Shown here: positions 15,867-24,737 of the stretch, in pieces
How positions within the stretch are numbered: position 1 is the first letter of the stretch
Layout: each line of letters begins with the position of its first letter
From: Paenibacillus sp. LHD-38
Lineage (GTDB): Bacteria > Bacillota > Bacilli > Paenibacillales > Paenibacillaceae
Direction of reading: 5' to 3'
Assembly (NCBI RefSeq): GCF_031157315.1
Contig: NZ_JAVIFU010000007.1
Location: 62,001-126,000 of the forward strand
DNA length: 64,000 nucleotides
Program-made: the position numbers and the translations under genes
The notes under the pieces: model-generated
Database searches by the model: none
The model's input: the letters and a program-made list of their open reading frames with translations, nothing else
What the model was told of the DNA's origin: nothing

Positions 15867-16327
15867 CTAAAATCCCTCCAATATAAGTCTTAAAGCCCAA
15901 ATCCGTTACGTTCAGCTCATCTTATTGAGAATCCCTCCCTGTATTTTTCCCTTGAGTAAAACTTTAGCCCTAAGAACACTTTGTTGCTCTAGGGAAACTT
16001 TTGGTGACTTTAATATAATCCGACGGAAGAATTTTGTAAACCGTTTTTTTTAAGACGGTATAACCGTAATAATCGCGAATACGAATCGTATGATAGAAGA
16101 AAATGCTGAAAGGGATTGATCCCCATTATTGAATTATCGGCCTAGGAAGATGAGTCTCCAGTAATCGGCTTCGATAACTATCAGGTCCTGAGTACGCAGC
16201 TCGCACAAGCTGTGTTCTTTGCAACAGAATCATCATTACTTGAGTGGGTTCAAAATGGGTTTGTTTTGACTAGCGAGTAAGAGGAAATATGGGTTCTGAA
16301 ATGTAACAAAATATATATAAGGATGGT
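15867..16327. other. Intergenic stretch with an unrecognised coding remnant
   Basis: The promoter region of the DoxX gene lies at its left end. On the plus strand a frame from 16146 to 16280 reads SPVIGFDNYQVLSTQLAQAV, then LLEWVQNGFVLTSE and stop. It looks coding but has no start or ribosome binding site, and I do not recognise the family. Confidence 0.35.
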
Positions 16328-16397
16328 TGCACTAACGGGCACGATAGCTCAATAAACATTAAGAACAAATATAAGGCTGCCGGCGAACGGCAGCCTT
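16328..16397 (+). repeat. AACGGGCAG-family hairpin repeat, copy 6, with bidirectional terminator
   Basis: ACTAACGGGCACGATAGCTC (16331-16350) shows the core and the right arm TAGCTCAAT; the left arm is truncated. Some 20 bases on comes a perfect stem AAGGCTGCCG/CGGCAGCCTT (16373-16397), which can also terminate the CBS gene arriving from the right. Confidence 0.7.
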
Positions 16398-16425
16398 CAT
16401 GATCCGCAAGATCAGGTCTTTCCAA

Positions 16426-16830
16426 CTAATCAGCAATATTTCGGGTATAGTATTCAATTATATCTTTGCGACGAATAATACCGAGGAAGACGCGATCGGC
16501 GTCTACGACCGGAACGAAGTTCTGATCGGCCGCCAGCGCCAGCATATCGTCCAAATCGGCGCTGATCGCGACGCATTCGACCTTCATCCGTTTTTTGATG
16601 GAGACGACAGGAATTTCGTGCATCGTATCGAAGCAGAGGCCGGGTGTCGTTTTCAGTTTCCATAACAAATCGCCCTCGGATAACGTTCCGAAATATAAGC
16701 CATTGTCGTCCAAGATCGGAATGGCCGTATAATGGCTCGCCTCCAATTTATCCATGGCTTCTTTCATATTAGAGGATGTCATGAGGTAAGAGACCTCGTT
16801 CTTGGGATATAGAAATGATTTGATGTCCAT
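16426..16830 (-). CDS. Tandem CBS-domain protein
   Basis: 134 residues from ATG 16830 on the minus strand (AGGAGCGTG upstream); the longer frame reaching 16953 lacks a signal. First CBS unit: VSYLMTSSNMKEAMDKLEASHYTAIPILDDNGLYFGTLS in pieces. Second: ISADLDDMLALAADQNFVPVVDADRVFLGIIRRKDI. CBS pairs bind adenine nucleotides and usually regulate a partner; no catalytic domain is attached here. It shares its upstream region with the divergent lipoprotein gene. Confidence 0.85.
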   Translation of the reverse strand: MDIKSFLYPKNEVSYLMTSSNMKEAMDKLEASHYTAIPILDDNGLYFGTLSEGDLLWKLKTTPGLCFDTMHEIPVVSIKKRMKVECVAISADLDDMLALAADQNFVPVVDADRVFLGIIRRKDIIEYYTRNIAD

Positions 16831-16933
16831 TGAATCACGCTCCTTTGGTATATTAAAACATATTTCGTCGCGGGGCGCATGTGGAAGTGACTGGGGCATG
16901 CCTAACATTATCGAATAAAGGATGCAAAAAGTT

Positions 16934-17836
16934 ATGTCGAAAGACAAGAACATAGTCCGAATTAAGTCCGTGCAAATAGCGGGCTTTTACTTGGCTGTCG
17001 CGCTAACCGGCTGCGGCATGAAAACTCACGAACAAGCGAAGGAACAAACGCCGGAGTTGGGCACTGTCCAGACCGGACGCCAAGCCGGCGAGGAATCCGG
17101 CGGCGGGATCGTGATCCCGCGAATCGATCTGCCGGATCGGCAGCCCGAGAGCGCAGATATGATCGGTCTTGTCGTTTACCAAGGCCGGATCTACACGCAG
17201 ACGGATACTAAGATAGCGCCGGAGGACGCGGTGCCGCTCGTAGGCGACAAGCTTGGCCAGACGATCGGAACGATCGACGAGTGGAGCAAGCAGGACGCCT
17301 TCGCCACCGAATTCGCTTCGAACATCGGGCAGATCGATATGTACACCGTAACGGGGTACGACCCGAAGTTTCGCATTATGTCGTATAAACAATTGGACAA
17401 TGGCGACGTCATCTCGGAGTTCTATGAATGCCTGAACGGCATTCGCGTCTACAGCGGAAAGGACATCTTTGGATTGCTTCGGATTGATGGACGGATTCAA
17501 TCGGCCGCATGGGAATCATTTGGCAGCTGGAATTACGGTAAAGAAGAGAAGCAGGCACTACAATCATCGGATACTCCGGAAATCTCCGCCTTTCTGGCGG
17601 CGGTCGGCGAAGCCAAGCCGATCAAGCAGGAGGTGCTGCAGAACGAAGGCATTTTCGATGAACCCGATCAACGGTTCCTCCACCTGCGGCTTACGGATCA
17701 GAGCGTTGTCACGCTCAGGCTGTTCCAAAATGGATATGTCTGGTATTCGACCGCCCATCTGTTCTTGCAGGTGGAGCAGAAATCGATCGATCGGCTGTGG
17801 CAGCTGATGCCGGACGAGGCGTCTAACGAAAAATGA
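16934..17836 (+). CDS. Putative lipoprotein of unknown function
   Basis: About 300 residues. A basic N-terminus, a hydrophobic stretch and the lipobox LTGC predict a lipid-anchored secreted protein, followed by a Gly/Glu-rich linker and the folded part beginning IDLPDRQPESADMIGLVVYQGRIYTQ in pieces. VPLVGDKLGQTIGTIDEWS and VTGYDPKFRIMSYKQLDNG recall Paenibacillus/Bacillus hypothetical lipoproteins, but I cannot name a domain. The start could also be ATG 16922. Base composition is clearly more GC-rich than in the neighbouring accessory genes. Confidence 0.65.
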   Translation: MSKDKNIVRIKSVQIAGFYLAVALTGCGMKTHEQAKEQTPELGTVQTGRQAGEESGGGIVIPRIDLPDRQPESADMIGLVVYQGRIYTQTDTKIAPEDAVPLVGDKLGQTIGTIDEWSKQDAFATEFASNIGQIDMYTVTGYDPKFRIMSYKQLDNGDVISEFYECLNGIRVYSGKDIFGLLRIDGRIQSAAWESFGSWNYGKEEKQALQSSDTPEISAFLAAVGEAKPIKQEVLQNEGIFDEPDQRFLHLRLTDQSVVTLRLFQNGYVWYSTAHLFLQVEQKSIDRLWQLMPDEASNEK

Positions 17837-17952
17837 AGAAGCCCGGGCATCCCGCCTGGGCTGGGGCAACGCGGTTTCGTTTTGTTACGCTTTACAACGA
17901 ATTTACCAGTCAGCGATTTTGATTTTCTTGAAAACAATGAATAGAAAAAATT

Positions 17953-17998
17953 AAATAGCCCTCCTAGTCTCTTTATGAGATTGAGGAGGGCTATTTTT
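17953..17998. terminator. Bidirectional terminator between lipoprotein and SASP genes
   Basis: AAATAGCCCTCCT and AGGAGGGCTATTT arms separated by 18 bases, with T-runs on both strands. Confidence 0.8.
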
Positions 17999-18210
17999 TA
18001 GAATTTTCTGGCTCCTGAGCTAAGGGATTGTTCTGCAATTTGAATTAATGCTCTTGTGATGTTTCCACCAATAGTACCTGCATCACGAGTAGTCATATTC
18101 CCATTGTAACCATCTGGAGACCATTGAATTCCAAACTGTTGTGCTACCTCATATTTCAAGTGGTCTAATGCTGCTTGTGCTTGTGGAACAACTAAACTTT
18201 TTCTGCTCAT
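17998..18210 (-). CDS. Alpha/beta-type small acid-soluble spore protein
   Basis: 70 residues on the minus strand with good upstream GGAGTG. VVPQAQAALDHLKYEVAQQFGIQ carries the GPR protease cleavage region, and GNMTTRDAGTIGGNITRALIQIAEQSL is the conserved DNA-binding second half. It coats DNA in the forespore and protects it in dormant spores. It establishes that the organism forms endospores. Expression by the forespore sigma factor is expected from the family; I did not identify the promoter. Confidence 0.95.
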   Translation of the reverse strand: MSRKSLVVPQAQAALDHLKYEVAQQFGIQWSPDGYNGNMTTRDAGTIGGNITRALIQIAEQSLSSGARKF

Positions 18211-18415
18211 GTATGTTCACTCCTTAATTGGATGTAAAGTTATTTTGTGGATTGTTTGGCTTTTTATACATCATTTTTGGAATTAGAAGTGAAATAAATG
18301 CAATGTACTTTAAACTGCCTTTTGCTTCGCTAATTGCGACTAAACCTTCTGCTGAAATTTATGATATTCTATTGAAAGTATGAAGTGAGAGATCAAGGAA
18401 AGGCGGACAAATGTC

Positions 18416-18922
18416 ATGAAGCTTATATTTCCACACGTGAATACAGCGGAAGAAATCGCTGAGGTTGCTCGGTTGGCGGCAGAAATATGGCGCGAATATT
18501 ATGTATCCATTATTACAATAGACCAGATTGAATACATGATTGGCAAATTCCAATCGATTCCAGCGATTAAGGATCAGATCCATCATCAGGGATACGAATA
18601 TTACTTCATCCATCAGGATGGATCTGCGGTCGGATATATGTCGGTCAGACAAGAAGAGGGAAAGCTTTTTCTGAGCAAGTTTTATATAGGCAAGGAGCAC
18701 CGGGGACGCGGCTATGCCAGCCAAGCGTCGGCATTCCTTGAACAGCTGTGCAAAGACCGAAATCTAAGCCATATTTGGCTGACTGTTAATCGTCATAACG
18801 AATCCACTATTGCGGTTTATGAGAAAAAAGGGTTCCAGACCGTACGAGAACAAATTGCGGATATCGGGAATGGATTCGTCATGGATGATTTTATCATGGA
18901 AAAAGAAATTCCGGTTTCATAA
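18416..18922 (+). CDS. GNAT-family N-acetyltransferase
   Basis: 168 residues from ATG 18416 (AAGGAAAGGCGG upstream). Motif A: LFLSKFYIGKEHRGRGYASQ, with the RGRGYA pyrophosphate-binding turn; motif B: LTVNRHNESTIAVYEKKGF. Typical single-domain acetyltransferase with unknown acceptor. The gene is flanked by a 200-bp AT-rich gap on the left (18211-18415, nothing seen) and its own terminator on the right. Confidence 0.9.
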   Translation: MKLIFPHVNTAEEIAEVARLAAEIWREYYVSIITIDQIEYMIGKFQSIPAIKDQIHHQGYEYYFIHQDGSAVGYMSVRQEEGKLFLSKFYIGKEHRGRGYASQASAFLEQLCKDRNLSHIWLTVNRHNESTIAVYEKKGFQTVREQIADIGNGFVMDDFIMEKEIPVS

Positions 18923-18951
18923 GTGAAAGAGATTTATACGCGAATACGAGG

Positions 18952-18979
18952 AACCGCTCTGGAGACAGGGCGGTTTTTT
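18952..18979 (+). terminator. Rho-independent terminator after the GNAT gene
   Basis: AACCGCTCT and AGGGCGGTT with a six-base loop, followed by TTTT. Confidence 0.75.
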
Positions 18980-19159
18980 GTTTAAAGATCCGCAAGGGTC
19001 ATACCTTGCCCGGCATATAACGCCTTACAAGAAGGATGAGCAGAATTCTGAAGGGAAATATACTGCCCCATCTTTTAGAAAATAGTAGGGGTAGCTTTTA
19101 GAAAAATATTTTCTATAGCGCTTTGAAGCTTTTCTTAGCCGCTTGCGTGCTGTCCTCAA

Positions 19160-19217
19160 TTGACATTAATAGAACGTTAACTTAAGATTTACTTTAAGGT
19201 TAACCTATCGGATAGGT
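19160..19217 (+). promoter_or_regulatory. Promoter and palindromic operator of the FadR-type regulator
   Basis: TTGACA at 19160-19165, a 17-base spacer and TAAGAT at 19183-19188 make a good vegetative promoter. Just downstream, ACCTATCGGATAGGT (19203-19217) is a perfect palindrome with a single central base, the size typical of FadR/GntR operators. A related site precedes the transporter gene at 19975-19989, so autoregulation and control of the operon by the same regulator are likely. Confidence 0.65.
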
Positions 19218-19244
19218 AGTAAGGTGAGGAGTGGGAAGCGGGCT

Positions 19245-19922
19245 ATGGCGAAAATTCAAAAAATACTTGTGCATGAATTGGTATCCCAGGAAATTCAAAA
19301 TTATATTCAAGAGAAGGATCTTCAAGAAGGGGACAAGCTTCCGTCCGTTGAGGAAATGACGCAAATGTTCGGCGTCGGCCGTTCCTCGCTGCGGGAAGCT
19401 TTGCGATACTTGGAGGCAATTGATATCGTTCGCGTGGAAAACGGCAAGGGCATTTTTGTCCGGGATGTCGACACGTTCCGCTTTACGGGGAAAGTTAAAA
19501 TCGAGCGGGAGCGCCAATACTTGCTGAACACGCTTGACATCCGCAGAGCGCTGGAAGGCAAGGCGGTGGAGCTGGCATCTAAGAACATTACGGTGGCCCA
19601 AATCAAGGAATTGGAGCTATGCCTTGAGCGGTACCAGGCTTTGAAGGAGAGCAGCAAGGATACGTCCCAGATTGATCTTGCTTTCCACCGTTACATTATC
19701 AAGGCCGCCCACAACCCGATTCTCGAGACCGTGATGGATTCCATCTCTGGATTATACGAGAAGTTTTTCAATGAGCCGTTAGGCGAAAAACAGCTTTTCG
19801 ACGAGACGTACCCCTATCATCGCACGATGTTCGATGCTGTTGCCGCCCATGATACGGAAAGGGCGCTTGAGGAGTTTAACAAAATGATGGATTGCATCGA
19901 AGAAAAGATCAAAAGCTTTTAA
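19245..19922 (+). CDS. FadR-subfamily GntR transcriptional regulator
   Basis: 225 residues from ATG 19245; GTG 19224 is a weaker alternative. N-terminal winged helix: GDKLPSVEEMTQMFGVGRSS, LREALRYLEAIDIVRVENGKG in sequence. The C-terminal FCD domain is all-helical with LDIRRALEGKAVELA, DLAFHRYIIKAAHNP (metal-ligand Asp/His) and YHRTMFDAVAAHD, the His ligands of metal-dependent FCD effector sites. It directly precedes the CUT1 importer and PLP enzyme and is probably their local regulator, with a small carboxylate or amino acid as effector. Confidence 0.85.
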   Translation: MAKIQKILVHELVSQEIQNYIQEKDLQEGDKLPSVEEMTQMFGVGRSSLREALRYLEAIDIVRVENGKGIFVRDVDTFRFTGKVKIERERQYLLNTLDIRRALEGKAVELASKNITVAQIKELELCLERYQALKESSKDTSQIDLAFHRYIIKAAHNPILETVMDSISGLYEKFFNEPLGEKQLFDETYPYHRTMFDAVAAHDTERALEEFNKMMDCIEEKIKSF

Positions 19923-19943
19923 CGAGGAGCGCTTTATTATGTG

Positions 19944-19990
19944 TTGACAAGGTAAAGCGCTTTCAATATAATCAACCTATCAGACAGGAT
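19944..19990 (+). promoter_or_regulatory. Promoter with overlapping cre-like site and FadR-type operator
   Basis: TTGACA 19944-19949, 17-base spacer, TATAAT 19967-19972: a consensus vegetative promoter. The spacer contains GTAAAGCGCTTTCA, 12 of 14 matches to the CcpA site. Immediately after the -10, ACCTATCAGACAGGA (19975-19989) repeats the palindrome found before the regulator gene with two mismatches in one arm. This predicts carbon catabolite repression plus specific repression. Confidence 0.7.
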
Positions 19991-20030
19991 GACTGTATGA
20001 TACATGTGATTTAAAGGGGGATTTTAATCG

Positions 20031-21344
20031 ATGAGAACGCGCAATAAAGTGTTGGCTTCGCTGTTATGTGCCGTATTGACGATCGGTCTATTGGCGGGAT
20101 GCGGCAGTAAGAACGAAGATGAAGGCGGAAACGCTGGCGGCGAGAAGATCACGCTTCGCATGATTGAAAGTTTGACAAGTCCCAAGAGAACCGAATTGAT
20201 TCAAGCAATGGTCACCAAATTCGAGGAGGCCAATCCGAACATTAAAGTAGAATTCATCTCGCCGCCATTTGATCAGGCGGACAACAAAATCAGAACGATG
20301 CTCGCATCCAACGAACAGATTGACGTTCTAGAAGCACGGGATTTGAACGTTGCCGAATACGTGAACAACGAGTATCTCGAACCGCTTAACGCTTACACTG
20401 ACAAATGGAGCGACTTCGCTACGGTGAGCGCCGTATCCAAGTCGGTCGGCTCGATAGGTGACAAACTGTATTTTGTGCCTAACGGCCTCTATGAAAGACA
20501 AATGTTCTACCGTACGGACTGGCTGAAAGAAGCGGGTCTAAATCCTCCGACAACTTGGGAGGAACTGTACGAGGTTTCGAAAAAATTAACGGATCCTGCC
20601 AAAAACCGTTTCGGTTTCTCGTTCCGTGGCGGCGCTGGCTCCACGGGTACTACGGACGCTATCATTCTCGCATACAACGGAGACAAAGTGAACCTGGACG
20701 ATTCCATGTTTACGAAAGACGGCTCAACTGTTTATTCCACGCCTGAAGCGAAAGCAGGCATGGAGCTGTACCTGAAGCTCTACAAGGACGCTTCGCCTCC
20801 GGATTCAATCAACTGGGGCTTCCAAGAGCAAGTACAAGCATTCACTTCAGGCGTAACCGGCATTCTGCTGCAGGATCCGGACGTTATCCAATCCTTGCAG
20901 GAGAAGATGACCGAAGGCACTTGGGCAACGGCTCCACTCGTAACCGGGCCGACTGGTAAAGCGCTGTTCGCAGCTGGCGGAGCCGGATGGGGAATCGCAT
21001 CCCAATCCAAGCATAAGGAAGAGGCTTGGAAGCTGATTGAATTCCTATCAAGCCCTGACGCAAACACAGCGTTCTCCAAGGATTACGGATTGATTCCGAT
21101 CCATACCAATGCTACGGATGACGAGTTTTTCAAAACCGGCCCGTACAAAACGCTCATTGATATGTCCAACAATCCAGATGTGTTCGTAAACTTCAAGCCG
21201 GCATTCCAATATCCGGGCAACGCACAATGGGGCCAAGTTGCGATGGAGTCTGGACAATCGCTGCTGCTCGGCAGTTCAAACCTTGACGATACGCTTAAGA
21301 AATGGGACGAATACTGGGTTGATCAGAAAGCGAAATTAAAATAA
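20031..21344 (+). CDS. CUT1 ABC transporter substrate-binding lipoprotein
   Basis: 437 residues. Lipoprotein signal ending LLAGC at Cys24. Family-1 sugar SBP features: RMIESLTSPKRTELIQAMV, TKFEEANPNIKVEFIS, TWEELYEVSKKLTDP and GGAGWGIASQSKHKEEAWKL. It delivers a carbohydrate or related ligand to the two permeases that follow. No ATPase gene is nearby, so a shared MsmX-type ATPase is expected. Confidence 0.9.
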   Translation: MRTRNKVLASLLCAVLTIGLLAGCGSKNEDEGGNAGGEKITLRMIESLTSPKRTELIQAMVTKFEEANPNIKVEFISPPFDQADNKIRTMLASNEQIDVLEARDLNVAEYVNNEYLEPLNAYTDKWSDFATVSAVSKSVGSIGDKLYFVPNGLYERQMFYRTDWLKEAGLNPPTTWEELYEVSKKLTDPAKNRFGFSFRGGAGSTGTTDAIILAYNGDKVNLDDSMFTKDGSTVYSTPEAKAGMELYLKLYKDASPPDSINWGFQEQVQAFTSGVTGILLQDPDVIQSLQEKMTEGTWATAPLVTGPTGKALFAAGGAGWGIASQSKHKEEAWKLIEFLSSPDANTAFSKDYGLIPIHTNATDDEFFKTGPYKTLIDMSNNPDVFVNFKPAFQYPGNAQWGQVAMESGQSLLLGSSNLDDTLKKWDEYWVDQKAKLK

Positions 21345-21419
21345 TAAGGGTGTGTAATTATGATGGGTGGCGAAATAGTTGCTGCCCATCATCCTTTATC
21401 CACGAAAGGCGGTGCGGAA

Positions 21420-22301
21420 ATGAAAGAACAAAGGGTGTTTATTCTATCTGGGTTGATTCCCGCCTTACTGCTTGTGCTGGCGTTCACCTATTACCCCTTT
21501 CTCAAAGGGATCGTTATGGCTTTCCAGGATTACAAGCTTTTCGATTTGAGAAATGTCCACTTCATTGGGCTGGACAACTTTAAAAATGCCTTTAACGACC
21601 CAAAATTATTAATGGCTATGCAGAATAGCGCCTACTGGGTGTTCTTCTCGCTCATTTTTCAATTTTTATTCGGGTTTACGCTTGCGCTTCTGCTCAAGAA
21701 GCCGTTCAAGGGGCGGGGGATTTACCAAGGCTTCGTGTTTTATTCTTGGGCGTTGTCCGGTTTCCTGATCGGGATGATATGGAAGTGGATGTTCAATTCT
21801 CAGATCGGCGTCATTAACGACATTTTGCTCCAACTAGGCATCATCCATGAGCGAATCGGCTTTCTGTCGGACCCGAATTGGGCGATGACATCCGTCATTA
21901 TCGCCAACGTATGGTATGGCGTAGCGTTCTTCGCCATCATGCTTTTGGCAGCTTTGCAATCCGTGCCTTCTGAACTTTATGAAGCGGCGGTTATGGACGG
22001 CGCAAGCAGCTTCCGCAAGCTGTGGAATGTCACGCTGCCTTATATTATGCCGACGATCATCGCGACCACGCTGCTAAGGGCGATTTGGATTTTCAACGAT
22101 CCGACGATTATATACGGATTGACGAACGGGGGACCTGCAGGCAGCACGCATATTCTCTCTTCTCTGATGCTGGATAAGATTATTTACGCAGGAGATTACG
22201 GAGCGGCCTCTGCCATCGGCATCATTATGATCGTTATTTTGCTGCTCTACACGATCTTCTTCCTATCAGTCACCAAGGCGGAGAAAGCGGGGGATTTCTA
22301 A
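21420..22301 (+). CDS. CUT1 ABC transporter permease (MalF/UgpA type)
   Basis: 293 residues from ATG 21420 (AAAGGCGG upstream; the frame is open back to 21360 but without signals). Six membrane segments. The coupling motif is EAAVMDGASSFRKLWNVTLP. The gene ends in a one-base ATG overlap with the next permease. Confidence 0.9.
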   Translation: MKEQRVFILSGLIPALLLVLAFTYYPFLKGIVMAFQDYKLFDLRNVHFIGLDNFKNAFNDPKLLMAMQNSAYWVFFSLIFQFLFGFTLALLLKKPFKGRGIYQGFVFYSWALSGFLIGMIWKWMFNSQIGVINDILLQLGIIHERIGFLSDPNWAMTSVIIANVWYGVAFFAIMLLAALQSVPSELYEAAVMDGASSFRKLWNVTLPYIMPTIIATTLLRAIWIFNDPTIIYGLTNGGPAGSTHILSSLMLDKIIYAGDYGAASAIGIIMIVILLLYTIFFLSVTKAEKAGDF

Positions 22302-23128
22302 TGAAGCTGCGACTATTTGGAGTGTCCAAAGTCATTTATCTGGCCATCTATTTGCTGGTCATGGTTTTCCCGCTGTATTGGATCGTCATCACATCGCTCA
22401 AGCCGCAGAAGGATATATTCTCATATCCGTTGAAATATTGGCCTGAACGATTTACGCTGGACAATTACATTCATATTTTCAAAATATCAAAGTTCCACAT
22501 TTACATCGGCAACAGTTTGCTAGTAGCCATTACTTCGGCGGTAATCGTACTCGTTATCGCTACATTAAGCGCATATGTGCTCGCCCGCTTTAAGTTTCGG
22601 GGACATAGGCAAATCATGCTCGCATTCTTTGCAACGCAAATGCTGCCCGGCTTTGTTGCCCTTGCACCGCTGTATTTGATGATGAGCAATATGGGGTTAA
22701 TCAATAACCGGATTTCGCTCGTTCTTATGTACACCGTTGGCCTCATCCCTTTCTCGACCATCATGCTGCGCGGTTTCTTCGAGCGGATCCCGTCGAGTCT
22801 GGAAGAAGCAGCGATGATCGACGGATGCTCGAGGTGGACGGCATTGGTGAGAATCATTATTCCGGTCATGCTGCCGGGGATCGCTTCGACATTTATATTC
22901 GCTTTCGTTCAAAACTGGAATGAGCTGTTTCTGGCGGTCATGTTCATCGATAACGACGCGCTTAAGACACTGCCGGTAGCGATGAACTCATTTATCCTGA
23001 AATTTGACGTGGATTGGGGCGCGATGTCGGCTGGGGCGGTATTATCGATCATTCCAACAATTTTATTGTTTGCTTTCGCACAACGATTCATTGTGGAAGG
23101 TTTGACGCAAGGAGCGGAAAAAGGATGA
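22301..23128 (+). CDS. CUT1 ABC transporter permease (MalG/UgpE type)
   Basis: 275 residues, six membrane segments, with MVFPLYWIVITSLKP near the start and the coupling motif EAAMIDGCSRWTALVRIIIP. Its stop overlaps the start of the PLP enzyme as ATGA, so transport and catabolism are translationally coupled. Confidence 0.9.
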   Translation: MKLRLFGVSKVIYLAIYLLVMVFPLYWIVITSLKPQKDIFSYPLKYWPERFTLDNYIHIFKISKFHIYIGNSLLVAITSAVIVLVIATLSAYVLARFKFRGHRQIMLAFFATQMLPGFVALAPLYLMMSNMGLINNRISLVLMYTVGLIPFSTIMLRGFFERIPSSLEEAAMIDGCSRWTALVRIIIPVMLPGIASTFIFAFVQNWNELFLAVMFIDNDALKTLPVAMNSFILKFDVDWGAMSAGAVLSIIPTILLFAFAQRFIVEGLTQGAEKG

Positions 23129-24288
23129 GCAAACTAGAGAATAAGTTCACCAAAGCAGCTTATGATCCGCTGGATGCCAGACATCATGGCGCTATACATG
23201 TACCGATTTATCAGAACAGCCTGTTTGCCTTTCCGAGCTACGAACAGTTCGACGAAGCGATGAAAGCGCAGCAAAGCCATCACATCTACTCGCGCGGGAA
23301 CAACCCGACGGTTCAATATTTGGAGATGAAACTGGCGGATTTGGAAGAAGCCGAGTCCGCCAAATGTTTTGCTTCGGGAATGGCTGCCATTTCCTCGGCG
23401 ATTATGTCAGTCGTCTCGCAAGGCGACCATGTCATTTGCGTTAATCAGGCGTACGGCCCGACAAAGGAGTTTCTACGCTCTTATATGAGCCGGTTTGGCG
23501 TGGAAACCTCGTTTATCGACGGCAGCTCGAATGAAGAGTGGCGCAGTGCCGTGCGTCCCAATACGAAGCTGTTCTATTTGGAAAGTCCTACGACGATGTA
23601 TTTTGAGCTGCAGGACCTAAAGCAATGCGCGGAGCTGGCCCATAGCATAGGCGCCGTTACGATCATCGACAATACTTGGGCGACACCATGCTTTCAAAAC
23701 CCGACAACGATGGGAATTGATCTGGTGGTGCATTCCATCACTAAATATATCGGCGGGCACAGCGATTGTATCGGCGGCGTCGTGCTGGGCTCGAATGAGC
23801 TTGTAGATCGGATTGCGAATAATGAGTATATGCTGCTTGGCGGCATTATGACTCCGCAAACGGCGGCGCTCATAGCGAAAGGCCTTCGGACGCTGCCATT
23901 GCGCATGCAGCGGCATGAAGAGAGCGGACTTTATGTGGCTGAGCATATCGCAAAGCTAAGCTTTGTCTCCCGCGTCAACCATCCGGGCTTGCCCTCCCAC
24001 CCACAGTATGAGCTGGGGCAGCGCCAGATGTCGGGGTCCGGGAGTTTGTTCTCCTTTCTGTTGAATGAGCCTGCCGAACGAATGAAGGAATGGGCAAACC
24101 AGCTGAAGTTTTTCAAAATCGGTGTAAGCTGGGGCGGATTTGAAAGCCTAATAACGGTTAATCGCCATATGATCGACGAGAAAGCCGGAGATGAGCCGGT
24201 CGCGATCGTTAGATTGTATGTCGGCATAGAAGATCCGCGGGAGCTCGTTGCGGATATCGAACAGGCTTGGGAGCAAGTGAAAGGATAG
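23125..24288 (+). CDS. Cys/Met-metabolism PLP-dependent enzyme (cystathionine gamma-synthase/lyase family)
   Basis: 387 residues from ATG 23125, which overlaps the permease stop; GGAGCGG precedes it. Family landmarks: YSRGNNPTVQYLEMKLADLE (phosphate and substrate-binding Tyr/Arg), CFASGMAAISSAIM, IDNTWATPCFQNP and the PLP-binding Lys in VHSITKYIGGHSD. These enzymes perform beta- or gamma-eliminations and replacements on sulfur or oxygen-linked amino acids. Being fused by overlap to a sugar-type importer suggests the imported compound carries an amino-acid or thioether group, but the substrate cannot be read from sequence. Confidence 0.88.
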   Translation: MSKLENKFTKAAYDPLDARHHGAIHVPIYQNSLFAFPSYEQFDEAMKAQQSHHIYSRGNNPTVQYLEMKLADLEEAESAKCFASGMAAISSAIMSVVSQGDHVICVNQAYGPTKEFLRSYMSRFGVETSFIDGSSNEEWRSAVRPNTKLFYLESPTTMYFELQDLKQCAELAHSIGAVTIIDNTWATPCFQNPTTMGIDLVVHSITKYIGGHSDCIGGVVLGSNELVDRIANNEYMLLGGIMTPQTAALIAKGLRTLPLRMQRHEESGLYVAEHIAKLSFVSRVNHPGLPSHPQYELGQRQMSGSGSLFSFLLNEPAERMKEWANQLKFFKIGVSWGGFESLITVNRHMIDEKAGDEPVAIVRLYVGIEDPRELVADIEQAWEQVKG

Positions 24289-24330
24289 AAACAGTATAGG
24301 CTCACTCTAGCATTAATCAGCGGCTTTTTT

Positions 24331-24410
24331 GAGGTAACTATAGTTGAATAACATAATGGGATGAGCAGGCACTGCGGTGGCCTGTTCATTTTATTAAGCA
24401 AACGGGCAGA
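24331..24410 (+). repeat. AACGGGCAG hairpin repeat, copy 7
   Basis: GAGGTAACTATAGTTGAATA, then an ATGAGCAGG/CCTGTTCAT stem (24361-24389) with TTTTATT, then TTAAGCAAACGGGCAG. Same three-part layout as copy 1, with about 70% identity by eye, 21 kb away. It acts as the terminator of the PLP-enzyme operon. Confidence 0.75.
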
Positions 24411-24737
24411 AGTGTATAAATGTTTTTTGCGTGCACATTGGAACAAATCTATGTTAATATACGTTTGATTGAAGGGGGCTTATGAGAGATTTGAAGGCTT
24501 AGTGCATTTTAATGGCGGAATAAAACCCTAAAAGGCTTATGGGACAACGCTTTTGTTAAAATAAGGTTATGCCTTTTTGTACATGGTTATAATGATTTTA
24601 TCATTACAAATCTTTTAAATAAACAATTCTTATATGAATACTAGGATAAAAGGGTTGACACAAAACCACCTGCGTTATAATATTCATGTAGTCAACATGT
24701 CCATACATTACAGATAAGAATAGCGAGGGGTAATAAC
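24411..24737 (+). promoter_or_regulatory. Long leader with promoter of the amino-acid importer
   Basis: TTGACA at 24655-24660 and TATAAT at 24676-24681 with a short 15-base spacer, about 57 bp before the SBP start. The 240 bp further upstream are AT-rich with one weak stem around 24530-24580. I saw no T-box, SAM or lysine riboswitch core. Confidence 0.5.

Noticed and set aside
24411..24737. T-box or SAM riboswitch in the leader of the cystine-type importer
   Set aside because: No T-box sequence, no K-turn or SAM core and no terminator before the start codon could be found; only a weak hairpin is visible.
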